Below, one piece after another: positions 1-7,441 of a stretch of 64,000 nt of DNA. A program made the translations under genes and the position numbers. The notes below the pieces were generated by a model that was not told the DNA's origin, did no database searches, and saw nothing but the letters and a program-made list of their open reading frames with translations. Numbering within the stretch: position 1 is the stretch's first letter; each line of letters begins with the position of its first letter. Source of the DNA: Streptomyces sp. RFCAC02. GTDB taxonomy: Bacteria > Actinomycetota > Actinomycetes > Streptomycetales > Streptomycetaceae. Location of the stretch: NCBI RefSeq assembly GCF_004193175.1, contig NZ_SAUH01000001.1:1405501-1469500 (forward strand), read 5' to 3'.

Positions 1-1
1 G

Positions 2-679
2 CGAGGAGAACCGGTCAGCCGCAGGGAGCGTCCCGCGAAGCCCGCCCTGTCCCGGCAGGGGATCGTGGACACCGCCGTGCGGATCATGCGCGCCGACGGG
101 CTGGAGAAGGTCACCATGCGCCGGCTGGCGCAGGAGCTGGACACCGGCCCGGCCTCGCTCTACGTGTACGTCGCCAACACCGCCGAACTCCACGCTGCCG
201 TGCTCGACGCGCTGCTCGGCGAGGTCGACCTCGCCGACGAGGGACGCGAGGACGACTGGCGCGGGCGGCTCCTGACCGTGCTGACCTCCTACACCATGGT
301 GCTGTTCCAGCATCCGCAGCTCGCCCGGTCGGCCCTCGTGGCGCGCCCCAGCGGCCCGAACTACCTGCGCCTGGTGAACCGCGTCCTCGCCCTGCTCGCC
401 CGCAGCGGTGCCGCCGCCGGACAGGTGGCCTGGGGCGTCGACACGCTGCTGCTTGCGGCCACCGCCACCGCGGCCGAGCAGTCCACCCGGGCACAGGACC
501 CGGCGGCCCGGGACGACTGGGACGCGCTCACCCGCGCCCTGCACGCCGCCGACGAGAGCACGTACCCGGCGATCAAGGCCCACATGCCGGCCCTCATCAG
601 CGGCGCCGGGGGACGGCTGGCCTGGAACTTCGACGCACTGATCAACGGCGTGGTGGCCACCCCCGTCCCCGGCGCCTGA
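2..679 (+). CDS. TetR family transcriptional regulator (5' truncated by window)
   Basis: The frame is open from base 2 with no stop, so the true start lies left of the window; a GTG at 65 is internal to the DNA-binding domain and is not a credible start. The first ~60 visible residues form a TetR helix-turn-helix (TMRRLAQELDTGPASLYVYV), and the rest fits the TetR_C_1 type ligand-binding domain of drug-responsive repressors. It runs codirectionally into a TetX-like flavin monooxygenase, and a palindrome lies in the 150-bp gap, so I infer that it represses that gene and responds to its substrate. The ligand is unknown. Confidence 0.88.
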   Translation, partial: RGEPVSRRERPAKPALSRQGIVDTAVRIMRADGLEKVTMRRLAQELDTGPASLYVYVANTAELHAAVLDALLGEVDLADEGREDDWRGRLLTVLTSYTMVLFQHPQLARSALVARPSGPNYLRLVNRVLALLARSGAAAGQVAWGVDTLLLAATATAAEQSTRAQDPAARDDWDALTRALHAADESTYPAIKAHMPALISGAGGRLAWNFDALINGVVATPVPGA

Positions 680-734
680 TCCCTGCCCGCTCCACCCGGA
701 CCGTGGGGCACGACACCCTGGGACGAACTTGTTC

Positions 735-754
735 GTGACGAACGCGTTCGTTAC
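735..754. promoter_or_regulatory. Palindromic operator, probable TetR binding site
   Basis: A 20-bp near-perfect palindrome (half-site GTGACGAACG, one mismatch in the other arm) lies about 75 bp before the monooxygenase start. Size and position suit a TetR-dimer operator controlling the downstream gene. Binding by the neighbouring TetR is inferred. Confidence 0.6.
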
Positions 755-829
755 GGTGGGACTCCCGACGCCCCCGGCCTCCGTCCCGGGCGGCCCACCG
801 CGCCCCGGCGCACGATTCAGGAGGTGCCC

Positions 830-1969
830 ATGCGTACCCACTTCCCCATCGCGATCATCGGCGCGGGCCTGGGCGGCCTCACCGCGGCCCGTGTCCTGCA
901 CGTCAACGGCATCGAGGCGGCCGTCCTCGACCTGGAGGCGTCGGCCGCCGCCCGCACCCAGGGCGGGATGCTCGACATCCACGAGGACACCGGCCAGGAG
1001 GCGCTGCGCGCGGCCGGCCTCCACGACGGCTTCCGCCGGATCATCCACGAGGGCGGCGAGGCCATGCGCCTGCTCGGCCCGGACGGCACCGTCCACATCG
1101 ACGAACCCGGCACCGCGAGCCGGGGCCGTCCCGAGGTGGACCGGGGCGACCTGCGCGCCCTGCTCCTCGGCTCCCTGCCGGACGGCACGGTCCGCTGGGG
1201 CCGCAAGGCCGTCGCCGCCCGCCCGCTCACCGGCGGCCGGCACGAGGTGACGTTCGCCGACGGCTCGGCCATCACCACGGACCTCCTCATCGGCGCCGAC
1301 GGCGCCTGGTCGCGCGTCCGGCCCCTGCTGTCGGCCGCCGTGCCCGCGTACACCGGCATCTCCTTCGTCGAGACGGACCTGCTGGACGCGGACACCCGCC
1401 ACCCGCGCGCCGCCGCGGTCGTCGGCGGCGGGCTCTTCTTCTGCCTCGGCGACCGGCGCGGCTGCCTGGCCCACCGCGAGACCGACGGCAGCCTGCACGT
1501 GTACACCGCCCTCCGGGCCGACGAGGGCTGGCCGGACACCGTCGACTTCGCCGACACCGCCGCCGCCAAGGCCGCCGTCCTCGCGCACTTCGACGGGTGG
1601 GACGAGGACCTCCGCCGTCTCGTCGCGGACGCGGACGGCCCGCTGGTGCCGCGCCGCATCCACGCCCTGCCGGTCGGACAGGCGTGGCCCCGTGTCCCGG
1701 GCGTGACGCTGCTCGGCGACGCGGCGCACCTGATGTCCCCCTTCGCCGGGGAGGGCGCCAACCTGGCCATGCTCGACGGAGCCGAACTGGGCCGCGCGCT
1801 CGCCGCGCACCCCGGCGACACCGAGACCGCGCTGACCGGCTACGAGAAGGCGCTCTTCCGCCGCGGCGAGGCCGCCGCCGCGGAGTCGGCCGCCAGCCTG
1901 GAGACGATGTTCGGCGACGACGGCCTCGCACGCATGATCGACTTCTTCACCGTCCCCACGACGGACTGA
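830..1969 (+). CDS. FAD-dependent monooxygenase, TetX-like
   Basis: A 379-residue class A flavoprotein monooxygenase, predicted to hydroxylate an aromatic or tetracycline-like substrate using NAD(P)H and O2. Visible motifs are the N-terminal dinucleotide fold GAGLGGL (about residues 11-17), the middle LIGADGAWSRVRP motif, and the FAD-ribityl motif LLGDAAHLMSPFAGEGANLA near residue 300, which closely resembles TetX-type enzymes. ATG 830 is chosen because AGGAGG at 819-824 is 5 nt upstream; the in-frame GTG at 824 is inside that site. With the TetR and palindrome it forms an inducible detoxification unit. Substrate is not determinable here; antibiotic inactivation is only a possibility. Confidence 0.88.
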   Translation: MRTHFPIAIIGAGLGGLTAARVLHVNGIEAAVLDLEASAAARTQGGMLDIHEDTGQEALRAAGLHDGFRRIIHEGGEAMRLLGPDGTVHIDEPGTASRGRPEVDRGDLRALLLGSLPDGTVRWGRKAVAARPLTGGRHEVTFADGSAITTDLLIGADGAWSRVRPLLSAAVPAYTGISFVETDLLDADTRHPRAAAVVGGGLFFCLGDRRGCLAHRETDGSLHVYTALRADEGWPDTVDFADTAAAKAAVLAHFDGWDEDLRRLVADADGPLVPRRIHALPVGQAWPRVPGVTLLGDAAHLMSPFAGEGANLAMLDGAELGRALAAHPGDTETALTGYEKALFRRGEAAAAESAASLETMFGDDGLARMIDFFTVPTTD

Positions 1970-1999
1970 GGCCGACCCCGCACACCGCATCGCCGCGGC

Positions 2000-2245
2000 C
2001 TACTCCTCGGAGGCGGGTCCGGTTCGCCAGTAACTTTCCGTGAGCAGCTTGAACAACCGGTGCATGGGATTCATGAGCGTGTGCTTGAGCGCCCACGACT
2101 CGGCGGCGACCCGATCGTCGTCAACGGGCGCGGACGCCTGATGGCATGTCATGCATTCCACACTGAAGATCGCCCCTGGTGCCCCCTCCCCACCCCCCAC
2201 GGTGAGCACCCAGTCGGCGGACTTGATGATCGACCGGCGGCTCAT
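2000..2245 (-). CDS. DUF7848-like small protein
   Basis: An 81-residue protein beginning MSRRSIIKSADW with a CxxC pair (VECMTCHQ) and the motif WALKHTLMNPMHRLFK. This pattern (CxxC, then W-KH-x-x-x-N-P-x-H) is one I associate with DUF7848, small Streptomyces proteins found beside XRE regulators; function is unknown. Its ATG overlaps the upstream stop as ATGA (2242-2245), so the two genes are translationally coupled. The Cys pair could bind zinc (inference). Confidence 0.72.
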   Translation of the reverse strand: MSRRSIIKSADWVLTVGGGEGAPGAIFSVECMTCHQASAPVDDDRVAAESWALKHTLMNPMHRLFKLLTESYWRTGPASEE

Positions 2246-2487
2246 CCCCGGCCCCTGCGGCTGCGGGCGTTCACCTCGGCGACGCGAGCGCTCAGGTGTT
2301 CGGCCCTGGTCAGGGGTCTCACGTCCTCCGGCCGGGCGTCCCACTTCGGGCCGCCGCCGGGTGGCCGCAGACAGACACGCGACTCTTCGCGCTCCACCAC
2401 CTGACCGACCTTGCCCCGCCTGGTGTCCTGGGCAAGTGCGCCGACATGGGGGGCAGCCGCCTGCGCCGGAGTTGCTTTCCTCTCCAT
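2242..2487 (-). CDS. Small conserved Streptomyces protein with LRPPGGG-x-W motif
   Basis: An 81-residue protein with DTRRGKVGQVVEREESRVCL followed by RPPGGGPKWDARPEDVRP and RLSAR-like C-terminus (HLSARVAEVNARSR). I recognise this as a common small Streptomyces family sitting next to XRE or ATP-binding regulators; the core resembles an SH3-like beta barrel, with no known function. It is transcribed divergently from the XRE gene at 2577 across an 89-bp gap and overlaps the next gene by 4 nt. Confidence 0.7.
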   Translation of the reverse strand: MERKATPAQAAAPHVGALAQDTRRGKVGQVVEREESRVCLRPPGGGPKWDARPEDVRPLTRAEHLSARVAEVNARSRRGRG

Positions 2488-2576
2488 GGCCCCGAAGTTC
2501 CCGCATGCGGTGCGTGCCCGTCCAGCGACCAGGAGTCAGCCTCTTGTAGGCCGGCCGTAGGCCATACTCCTTCGTC

Positions 2577-3215
2577 ATGGGCATCGGTGACCGTATCCGC
2601 AAGCGGCGGGAAGAACTCGGCTGGACTCAGGAGAAGGTGGCCAAGGAGACCTGCCGCGCCGCAGGAGTGGCCGCCAACACGCTGGGGCGTCAGGAGATCT
2701 ACCGCTATGAAAAGGGGAAACGGACTCCCCGCGAATGGCTTCCGGCCATAGCCGAGGCGCTTGGCCTGGAGCAGGAGGAACTCACCGCCCCGGAAGAACT
2801 CCCGGGCATCGACGTATCCGGTATTTGGTTGAGCAGGTATACCTATTCGAGCACCCGGAAGGGCGAAGTCAGCCGGGAACACTTCGTCGTCGTCCAGCAA
2901 CAGGGATCCCGCATCAGCATGGAGAGTCTGCCCCTGTCGAACGACTCCCCGGTCTCTCTCGATCTCACGGTGAAAGGCCCTGTGATCACGGGTAACTGGG
3001 TCGAACAGACGGCAGTGGACGGCTACTACCAGGGAGCCGTGTATCACGGGGCGATCCAGATGCTGGCAGACCTGACCGGACGCAGGCTGGCGGGCAAGTG
3101 GGTGGGTTTCACGAGGGATTTCACAGTGGACACCGGCCCGTGGGAGATGACCTTCCAGGAAAGATCCACCAGTCCGTCGACGCGTCAGCAGTACGACCGG
3201 CCGCCCGGCGCATGA
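2577..3215 (+). CDS. XRE family regulator with C-terminal beta-rich sensor domain
   Basis: A 212-residue protein. Residues 1-65 are a helix-turn-helix of the Cro/XRE type (RKRREELGWTQEKVAKE...YEKGKRTP). Residues ~80-200 are rich in alternating polar/hydrophobic strands with Trp (GIWLSRY, GNWVEQ, GKWVGF, WEMTF) and look like a small beta-barrel sensor. The gene and its divergent partners use more A/T codons than surrounding genes, suggesting acquisition. The shared 89-bp promoter region contains repeated TAGGCC elements (about 2546-2563), a plausible autoregulatory site. The ligand and regulon are unknown. Confidence 0.8.
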   Translation: MGIGDRIRKRREELGWTQEKVAKETCRAAGVAANTLGRQEIYRYEKGKRTPREWLPAIAEALGLEQEELTAPEELPGIDVSGIWLSRYTYSSTRKGEVSREHFVVVQQQGSRISMESLPLSNDSPVSLDLTVKGPVITGNWVEQTAVDGYYQGAVYHGAIQMLADLTGRRLAGKWVGFTRDFTVDTGPWEMTFQERSTSPSTRQQYDRPPGA

Positions 3216-3365
3216 GGCTCCCGTGAACACCCGCACGGCGGGGGGCGGTAATCGGGTGCGCGTACGAACGGTCACCCGTAAGCCGGGCAGTGCGGCGCCG
3301 CGTCAGTGACCGGCTCACCAGCGGGAACGCTGGGAGAAAGCGCTTCCTGACGAGTGGAGCCCGCC

Positions 3366-3626
3366 ATGCAGTCCGATCTCGCCTCTCCCGGTCTCATCCG
3401 TACGGTCCGCACCTACGTCGTCGATCTCGCCGAACGCGTGGTGACGACCTTCGTCGTGGCGGCCGCCGGTGTCGCGGTCGCGGCCGGTCCGGCCGATCTG
3501 TTCTCGGCAAGCTACTGGGAAACGGCCGGCGCCGCCGGCATCGCCGCCGTCGGTTCCCTCATCAAGGGCCTCGCGGCCCGGTTCGTCGGCGACCGCAACA
3601 GCGCCGGGGCCGTGTCCGGGACCTGA
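3366..3626 (+). CDS. Holin-like small membrane protein
   Basis: 86 residues with two hydrophobic segments (about 22-42 and 48-66) separated by a short polar turn, then a basic tail. The layout (amphipathic start, TFVVAAAGVAVAAGPADLF, then AAGIAAVGSLIKGLAA) resembles actinophage r1t-type holins. ATG 3366 has GGAG 6 nt upstream; an in-frame GTG at 3354 lacks a clear site. No endolysin, terminase or other phage gene lies nearby, so it is either a phage remnant or a domesticated holin in cell lysis or secretion (inference). Confidence 0.6.
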   Translation: MQSDLASPGLIRTVRTYVVDLAERVVTTFVVAAAGVAVAAGPADLFSASYWETAGAAGIAAVGSLIKGLAARFVGDRNSAGAVSGT

Positions 3627-3628
3627 AC

Positions 3629-3660
3629 GCCCGGGGCGCCCGCGGCCGGTCGCCCCGGGC
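3629..3660. terminator. Bidirectional hairpin between convergent genes
   Basis: A perfect 10-bp inverted repeat (GCCCGGGGCG at 3629-3638 and its complement at 3651-3660) with a 12-nt loop lies just after the holin stop and just after the stop of the minus-strand gene ending at 3668. There is no U-tract, as is usual in Streptomyces. Confidence 0.65.
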
Positions 3661-3667
3661 GCCCCGC

Positions 3668-4051
3668 TCAGATCTGGCCCCGGCGCCGCGCCGACTTGAT
3701 CAGCAGCGTCCACAGCAGGCCGTATCCCGCCGCCATCGCGACGCACGCCAGCCCGGCGGACGGCTCCCCGGTCACCATCATCGCCACGCCGACCAGCGCG
3801 AGGATCACGGCCACCGGGATGCCGACACGCATGCTGCGCCGGATGATGGTGCCCTGCCGTTCACGGTCGCGGCGGCGCCGCGCGTCGTACTCCTCCTGGG
3901 ACATGCGCCCCGATTCCACCGCCTTCCGCTGTCTTCGGAGTTCACGGCGCCCGAGGAGGACGGCGAGGGCGACGCACACGACGCCGACGACGAGCACCCA
4001 GGGCAGCCAGGCGTCGGGGATCATGGAACCTGCCCTCGCGAGTTCCCGCAT
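3668..4051 (-). CDS. Hypothetical membrane protein
   Basis: 127 residues: an N-terminal transmembrane segment (about 16-36, LPWVLVVGVVCVALAVLLG), a strongly charged region with SQEEYDARRRRDRER that resembles the amphipathic linker of SHOCT-like proteins, then two closely spaced hydrophobic segments (about 77-97 and 103-120). ATG 4051 is preferred because GGGAG lies 7 nt upstream; an ATG at 4024 is possible. The family is not recognised. It heads away from the Gly/Cys-rich gene block. Confidence 0.55.
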   Translation of the reverse strand: MRELARAGSMIPDAWLPWVLVVGVVCVALAVLLGRRELRRQRKAVESGRMSQEEYDARRRRDRERQGTIIRRSMRVGIPVAVILALVGVAMMVTGEPSAGLACVAMAAGYGLLWTLLIKSARRRGQI

Positions 4052-4132
4052 GACGTGACTCCCGTTTTTCATTGGCGAGTTGGGACTCACCTACGGGTAC
4101 CCGGCCACCGGCGGGGATCACGCGGTGTCCGG

Positions 4133-4387
4133 TCAGCCCCCTCCTCCGCCACCACCCCCGCCGCCCCCGCACCCGCCACCGCCGCCGCCTCCGCCGCAGC
4201 TCGAACCGCCACCGCAACCGCCGCCACCGCTGTGGCCGGACCAGCCGCCGCCGTTGTTCCGGCGGCGTCTTCCCCCGGAACCCCCGCGCCTGAAGAAGAC
4301 GAACCAGACGATCCCGACCCACACCCCGGCGAGGAGGACGGGTCCGATCCACAGCCCGGCGATGAAGAGAAAACCCGACCCGTCCAC
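4133..4387 (-). CDS. Small membrane protein with Gly/Cys-rich C-terminal tail (paralog 1)
   Basis: 84 residues from GTG 4387, which has a G-rich site (GGGGGG) 7 nt upstream. One transmembrane helix (about 6-29, ending GIVWFVFFRR) is followed by an Arg/Asn linker and a tail made almost only of Gly with single Cys residues (SGHSGGGGCGGGSSCGGGG...). The same architecture and SGHS-GGGCGGG core recur at 6813-7013. The proline-rich open frame on the other strand is only its complement. Gly/Cys tails of this kind occur at the end of TIGR04222-type actinobacterial proteins; function is unknown. Metal binding or post-translational modification of the Cys residues is speculative. Confidence 0.6.
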   Translation of the reverse strand: MDGSGFLFIAGLWIGPVLLAGVWVGIVWFVFFRRGGSGGRRRRNNGGGWSGHSGGGGCGGGSSCGGGGGGGGCGGGGGGGGGGG

Positions 4388-4505
4388 GACGCGCCCCCCA
4401 ACGCAGAAGAGAACTGATTGCCAGTCACCAACAGGGACGCCGCCGGGCACCCGTCCGTTCCCCGCGTTCCTCGATCCACGGGCGAACCCGCTGCGCTGCG
4501 GATCG

Positions 4506-4979
4506 TCAGCCCGCGAGGCGGTCCAGCTCCTCGCCGATCGCCCCGCGCAGCGCGTCGTGCCGCCGGCCGAGCGCGTACCGTTCGTCGCTCCACCGCTCAC
4601 GCGGGTACAGCCACACGGGTCCGCCCGCGAGTCCGCCGGGCTCCCATGCGTACCGCGGCCACACATGCACGTGCAGGAACGGGTCGGTGTTCCCGAGGAT
4701 TTCGAGGTTGACCCGCCGGAAGGCCGGATCCAGCCGGCCGCAGGCGCGTTCGACGGCCTCCCCGAGCCGGTCCATGTCGGCCAGGAAGGCCGACCGCCTG
4801 CGCCGGGGCAGCTCCGACAGTCGCCCGACAGCGGGGTCATCGGCCAGCAGCACCGAATATCCGGGCAGGAATTGAACGTCCCCGACCACCGCGAAGCCGG
4901 CCCCGAGCCGCCGCAGCACCGTCGGATTCTCACCCCGGAGCGCGCTGCCGATCCGGTCCTTCCGCCAGTCACCCGTCAC
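4506..4979 (-). CDS. HIT-family nucleotide hydrolase/transferase
   Basis: 157 residues with the HIT signature FLHVHVWPRY at 101-110. Aligned with FHIT-type proteins, the catalytic middle His (His103) and following His105 are kept, whereas the first His of the triad is Phe. HIT proteins cleave dinucleoside polyphosphates or AMP-X substrates; the substrate here is unknown. GTG 4979 is supported by GGAGG 11 nt upstream. It lies between a Gly/Cys-tail gene and the Ser/Thr kinase, all on the minus strand, but gaps of 48-118 bp make a single operon uncertain. Confidence 0.82.
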   Translation of the reverse strand: MTGDWRKDRIGSALRGENPTVLRRLGAGFAVVGDVQFLPGYSVLLADDPAVGRLSELPRRRRSAFLADMDRLGEAVERACGRLDPAFRRVNLEILGNTDPFLHVHVWPRYAWEPGGLAGGPVWLYPRERWSDERYALGRRHDALRGAIGEELDRLAG

Positions 4980-5027
4980 GGTCGGCGCGGCCTCCCTGAG
5001 CGTCGAGTCATGGTCACGGGCACGGTC

Positions 5028-6734
5028 TCAGTCCAGGAGGGGTGGTGGGAAGTCCGCGCAGGCACTGTAGTCGGCGGTGGCGGAGAGGCCGGACGGGTAG
5101 AGGGTGGCCTCGATGGAGTAGGTCAGGAAGCAGTCGTCGGTCGGGTAGGGGTACTCCAGGGCGACGAACTCGCTCGGCCCGGCGAGGTCGTCGGAGATCC
5201 GGACGTCCTGGAACGTGCCGTCCAGGTACCAGTCCACGACGACCCAGGAGTCCGCGTCGATGCCGTCCACCCCGATCTCGGCGTAACCGACCTCGCAGGC
5301 ACAGGAGTCGTCGTAGAGCGTGACGAAGCTGAGGATCTCGATGCCGGCCGGGGTGTTGTCCGGTGTGTCGCGGGCGTCATCGTCGGGGGGCGGTTCCTCG
5401 GCCGCTTCCTCGGTGGTGGGGTCGGGTTCGGGCTCGGATTCCGTCTCCGGTTCGGTCTCCGGTTCGGTCTCGGTCTCGGTCTCGGGATCCGGTTCCGGAG
5501 TGGTCCTGTCGGCCGTCGGCGGTTCCGGGTCCGGGGTCCACGACGGCGGCGACGAGGTGAGCGACAGGTCGTCCTGAGCGGCGCGGTCGTCGTCGGAGCC
5601 GCCGCCGCTGGTCAGGACGGCGGTCAGGACGACGGCCAGTACGGCGGCGGTCACGGTGCCCAGGGCCGCGAGAGCGGCCCGGCGGCCGTCGCGGCGCCCG
5701 CCGGGCCGGGTGGCCGGCCGGTGCGGCGAGACGGTGGTGAGCGGCCCGGGGACCGGCGCGGACAGGATGTGCGGCGGATAGTGCGGCGGCAGGGCGGGAG
5801 CCGGCGCGACCGGTGGCGGCGCGGCCGTAGCGACCAGCCGGGCGGGGAGCCAGCCGGTGCCGGGCAGGTGGTCGGGCAGGCCCATCGTCCCGGCCAGTTC
5901 GCGGCAGGACTCGACGACGGCGGCCGGGGCCGGGCGGTCGCCGGGGTCCTTCGCCAGGCAGGCGCCGATCAGGTCGCGCAGCCCGGCCGGGCAGCCGCCC
6001 AGGTCGGGCTCCTCGTTGATGATCCGGTAGAGGAGCGCGGGCGTGGCACCCTCACCGAACGGGTGGCTGCCGGCGGCGGCGAACGCGGCGGTCAGTCCGA
6101 GGGCGAACACGTCCACCGCGGCCGTCACCGAGCCGTGGCCCACGATCTGCTCGGGCGCCATGAACGCCGGGGTGCCGACGCGTGACTCGGCGCTGGTCAG
6201 CGAGGTGGCGTCGGCCGCACGCGCGATGCCGAAGTCGATGACGGCCGGCCCGTCGGCGGCCAGCAGCACATTGCCCGGCTTGAGGTCGCGGTGCACGACC
6301 CCGGCCGCGTGGATCGTCGCCAGCGCCTCGGCGACCCCGGCGGTCAGCCGGACCACCGCGTCCTGCGGCAGCGGACCGTGCGCGGCCACGGCCGTCAGCA
6401 GCGAGGGACCCGGGACGTACGCGGTGGCCAGCCAGGGCACGGCGGCGTCGGTGTCGCTGGCGACCGGCGGGACCAGGAACCGGCCGTGCACCCGCCGGGC
6501 CGCCCTGACCTCGTGCTCGAACCGCCGCCGGAACAGCGGGTCCTCGGCGAGCTGGGTGTGCACCAGCTTGAGGGCGACCGGGCGGCCGTCCGGGGCCGTG
6601 GCGAAGTAGACGGTGCCCATGCCGCCGGTGCCGAGGCGGCCGTGCAGGGCGTGGCCGGCGACCTCGCGCGGGTCCTGCGGCTGGAGCGGCCGGACCTGGT
6701 CGGCGGGCGGTGGGCCGGACCCCGGTTCCGTCAC
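5028..6734 (-). CDS. Membrane Ser/Thr protein kinase with extracellular Cys-containing domain
   Basis: 568 residues from GTG 6734 (AGGGGG just upstream; an in-frame GTG at 6749 is less likely). Kinase domain about 28-285: glycine loop GRLGTGGMG (32-40), Lys56, catalytic HRDLKPGN (148-155), DFG at 167-169 and APE-like MAPEQ (192-196). A Pro-rich linker leads to one transmembrane helix (about 355-376), an acidic Thr/Glu/Pro repeat (about 410-450, repeated E-T-E and E-P-E units), then a ~105-residue outside domain with Cys478, 480, 535 and 559. There are no PASTA repeats, so the sensor differs from PknB. All catalytic residues are present. It is neighboured by three Gly/Cys-tail membrane proteins that could be substrates or partners (inference). 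Confidence 0.92.
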   Translation of the reverse strand: MTEPGSGPPPADQVRPLQPQDPREVAGHALHGRLGTGGMGTVYFATAPDGRPVALKLVHTQLAEDPLFRRRFEHEVRAARRVHGRFLVPPVASDTDAAVPWLATAYVPGPSLLTAVAAHGPLPQDAVVRLTAGVAEALATIHAAGVVHRDLKPGNVLLAADGPAVIDFGIARAADATSLTSAESRVGTPAFMAPEQIVGHGSVTAAVDVFALGLTAAFAAAGSHPFGEGATPALLYRIINEEPDLGGCPAGLRDLIGACLAKDPGDRPAPAAVVESCRELAGTMGLPDHLPGTGWLPARLVATAAPPPVAPAPALPPHYPPHILSAPVPGPLTTVSPHRPATRPGGRRDGRRAALAALGTVTAAVLAVVLTAVLTSGGGSDDDRAAQDDLSLTSSPPSWTPDPEPPTADRTTPEPDPETETETEPETEPETESEPEPDPTTEEAAEEPPPDDDARDTPDNTPAGIEILSFVTLYDDSCACEVGYAEIGVDGIDADSWVVVDWYLDGTFQDVRISDDLAGPSEFVALEYPYPTDDCFLTYSIEATLYPSGLSATADYSACADFPPPLLD

Positions 6735-6812
6735 GCGTGTCCCCCTCACTGCGCGGGTTCGGATCTCCGGTCATCGTAGGGGCGGCCGGGCGCCGGGCGC
6801 CCGGGTCCGCCG

Positions 6813-7013
6813 TCACCCTCCTCCGCCGCAACCACCTCCGCAGCCGCCGCCTCCGCCACAGCCCGTACCGCCGCCGCACCCGCCGCCGGGGCTGTGGCCG
6901 GACGAGCCGCCGTCGTTCCGGTGGTCCCGCTTCCGCGGACCGGCGCCGGGCGCACGGAACCAGACGATCCCGACCAACAGCGCGACAAGAACGAATGCCC
7001 CCAACAGGATCAC
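6813..7013 (-). CDS. Small membrane protein with Gly/Cys-rich C-terminal tail (paralog 2)
   Basis: 66 residues from GTG 7013 (AAGGGGG 7 nt upstream). Residues 1-19 form a transmembrane helix (MILLGAFVLVALLVGIVWF), then a charged linker PRKRDHRND, then GGSSGHSPGGGCGGGTGC and further Gly/Cys. The helix end GIVWF and tail core match paralog 1. Even the DNA upstream shares GGCAATCAG near both starts, so the two genes arose by duplication. It lies 78 bp upstream of the kinase on the same strand. Confidence 0.6.
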   Translation of the reverse strand: MILLGAFVLVALLVGIVWFRAPGAGPRKRDHRNDGGSSGHSPGGGCGGGTGCGGGGGCGGGCGGGG

Positions 7014-7131
7014 GCCGCTACCCCCTTCGCGCGTGAGCTGATTGCCCGTCATCCACTGGGACGCGGCCCGGTGCCCGGCCGTTCCCCGTGCCGGCACGGC
7101 AGTTCGGGCCGGGCGCGCCGGTCGGGCGGGA

Positions 7132-7197
7132 TCACGTGGGGAAGAGGCCCAGCAGCGTCCATCCGACCAGCAGCGCGGCAAGGCCGAGGTACCCCAT
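7132..7197 (-). CDS. Possible 21-residue membrane peptide
   Basis: A tiny open frame, ATG 7197 to TGA 7132, encodes MGYLGLAALLVGWTLLGLFP plus Thr. It is almost entirely hydrophobic and would span a membrane once. It sits between two Gly/Cys-tail genes on the same strand and resembles their transmembrane segments. The nearest GGAG is about 16 nt upstream, which is weak. It may be a degraded third copy that lost its tail, or a genuine micropeptide. Confidence 0.35.
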   Translation of the reverse strand: MGYLGLAALLVGWTLLGLFPT

Positions 7198-7231
7198 GAG
7201 TGTCACGCCGTCTCCGTCCCTGCCGGGCGGC

Positions 7232-7441
7232 TCACTCGCCGCCGCCTCCGCAACCGCCGCCGCCCCCGTCGTCGTTCCCGCCGTCGAACCAGCCGGTGTC
7301 CCCGCCGCCCGGCCGGTGACGGCTCCGGCCGCCGCGTCGGCGGTCCTCGGGGCCGCCCCACGAACCGCCCCTGTCGGGCCGGCCGAGCCACGCGAGCCCG
7401 GCCAGCAGTGCGATGAACATGAAGACCGCGAGCCCTGTCAC
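7232..7441 (-). CDS. Small membrane protein with Gly/Cys tail (paralog 3)
   Basis: 69 residues from GTG 7441, preceded by a long GGGGGGAGG stretch ending 3 nt before the start. Residues 1-20 form a transmembrane helix, followed by an Arg-rich, Trp-containing linker and a short tail GGNDDGGGGGCGGGGE. The order helix, basic linker, Gly/Cys tail is that of the two neighbours, but the tail has only one Cys. Function is unknown. The start could alternatively be the internal ATG at codon 8, which would shorten the helix. Confidence 0.5.
   Translation of the reverse strand: MTGLAVFMFIALLAGLAWLGRPDRGGSWGGPEDRRRGGRSRHRPGGGDTGWFDGGNDDGGGGGCGGGGE

Noticed and set aside
3366..4051. Possible prophage remnant
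   Set aside because: Only one holin-like gene; no integrase, terminase, capsid, lysin or attachment site seen.
5400..5520. Short tandem GGTTC/TCGGTCTC repeats resembling a repeat array
   Set aside because: They encode the Glu/Thr/Pro repeat of the kinase linker; unit length and spacing are not CRISPR-like.
4080..6185. Long plus-strand proline-rich ORF (701 aa)
   Set aside because: It is the complement of the Gly-rich tail, HIT and kinase genes; no ribosome site, and minus-strand frames carry clear domains.
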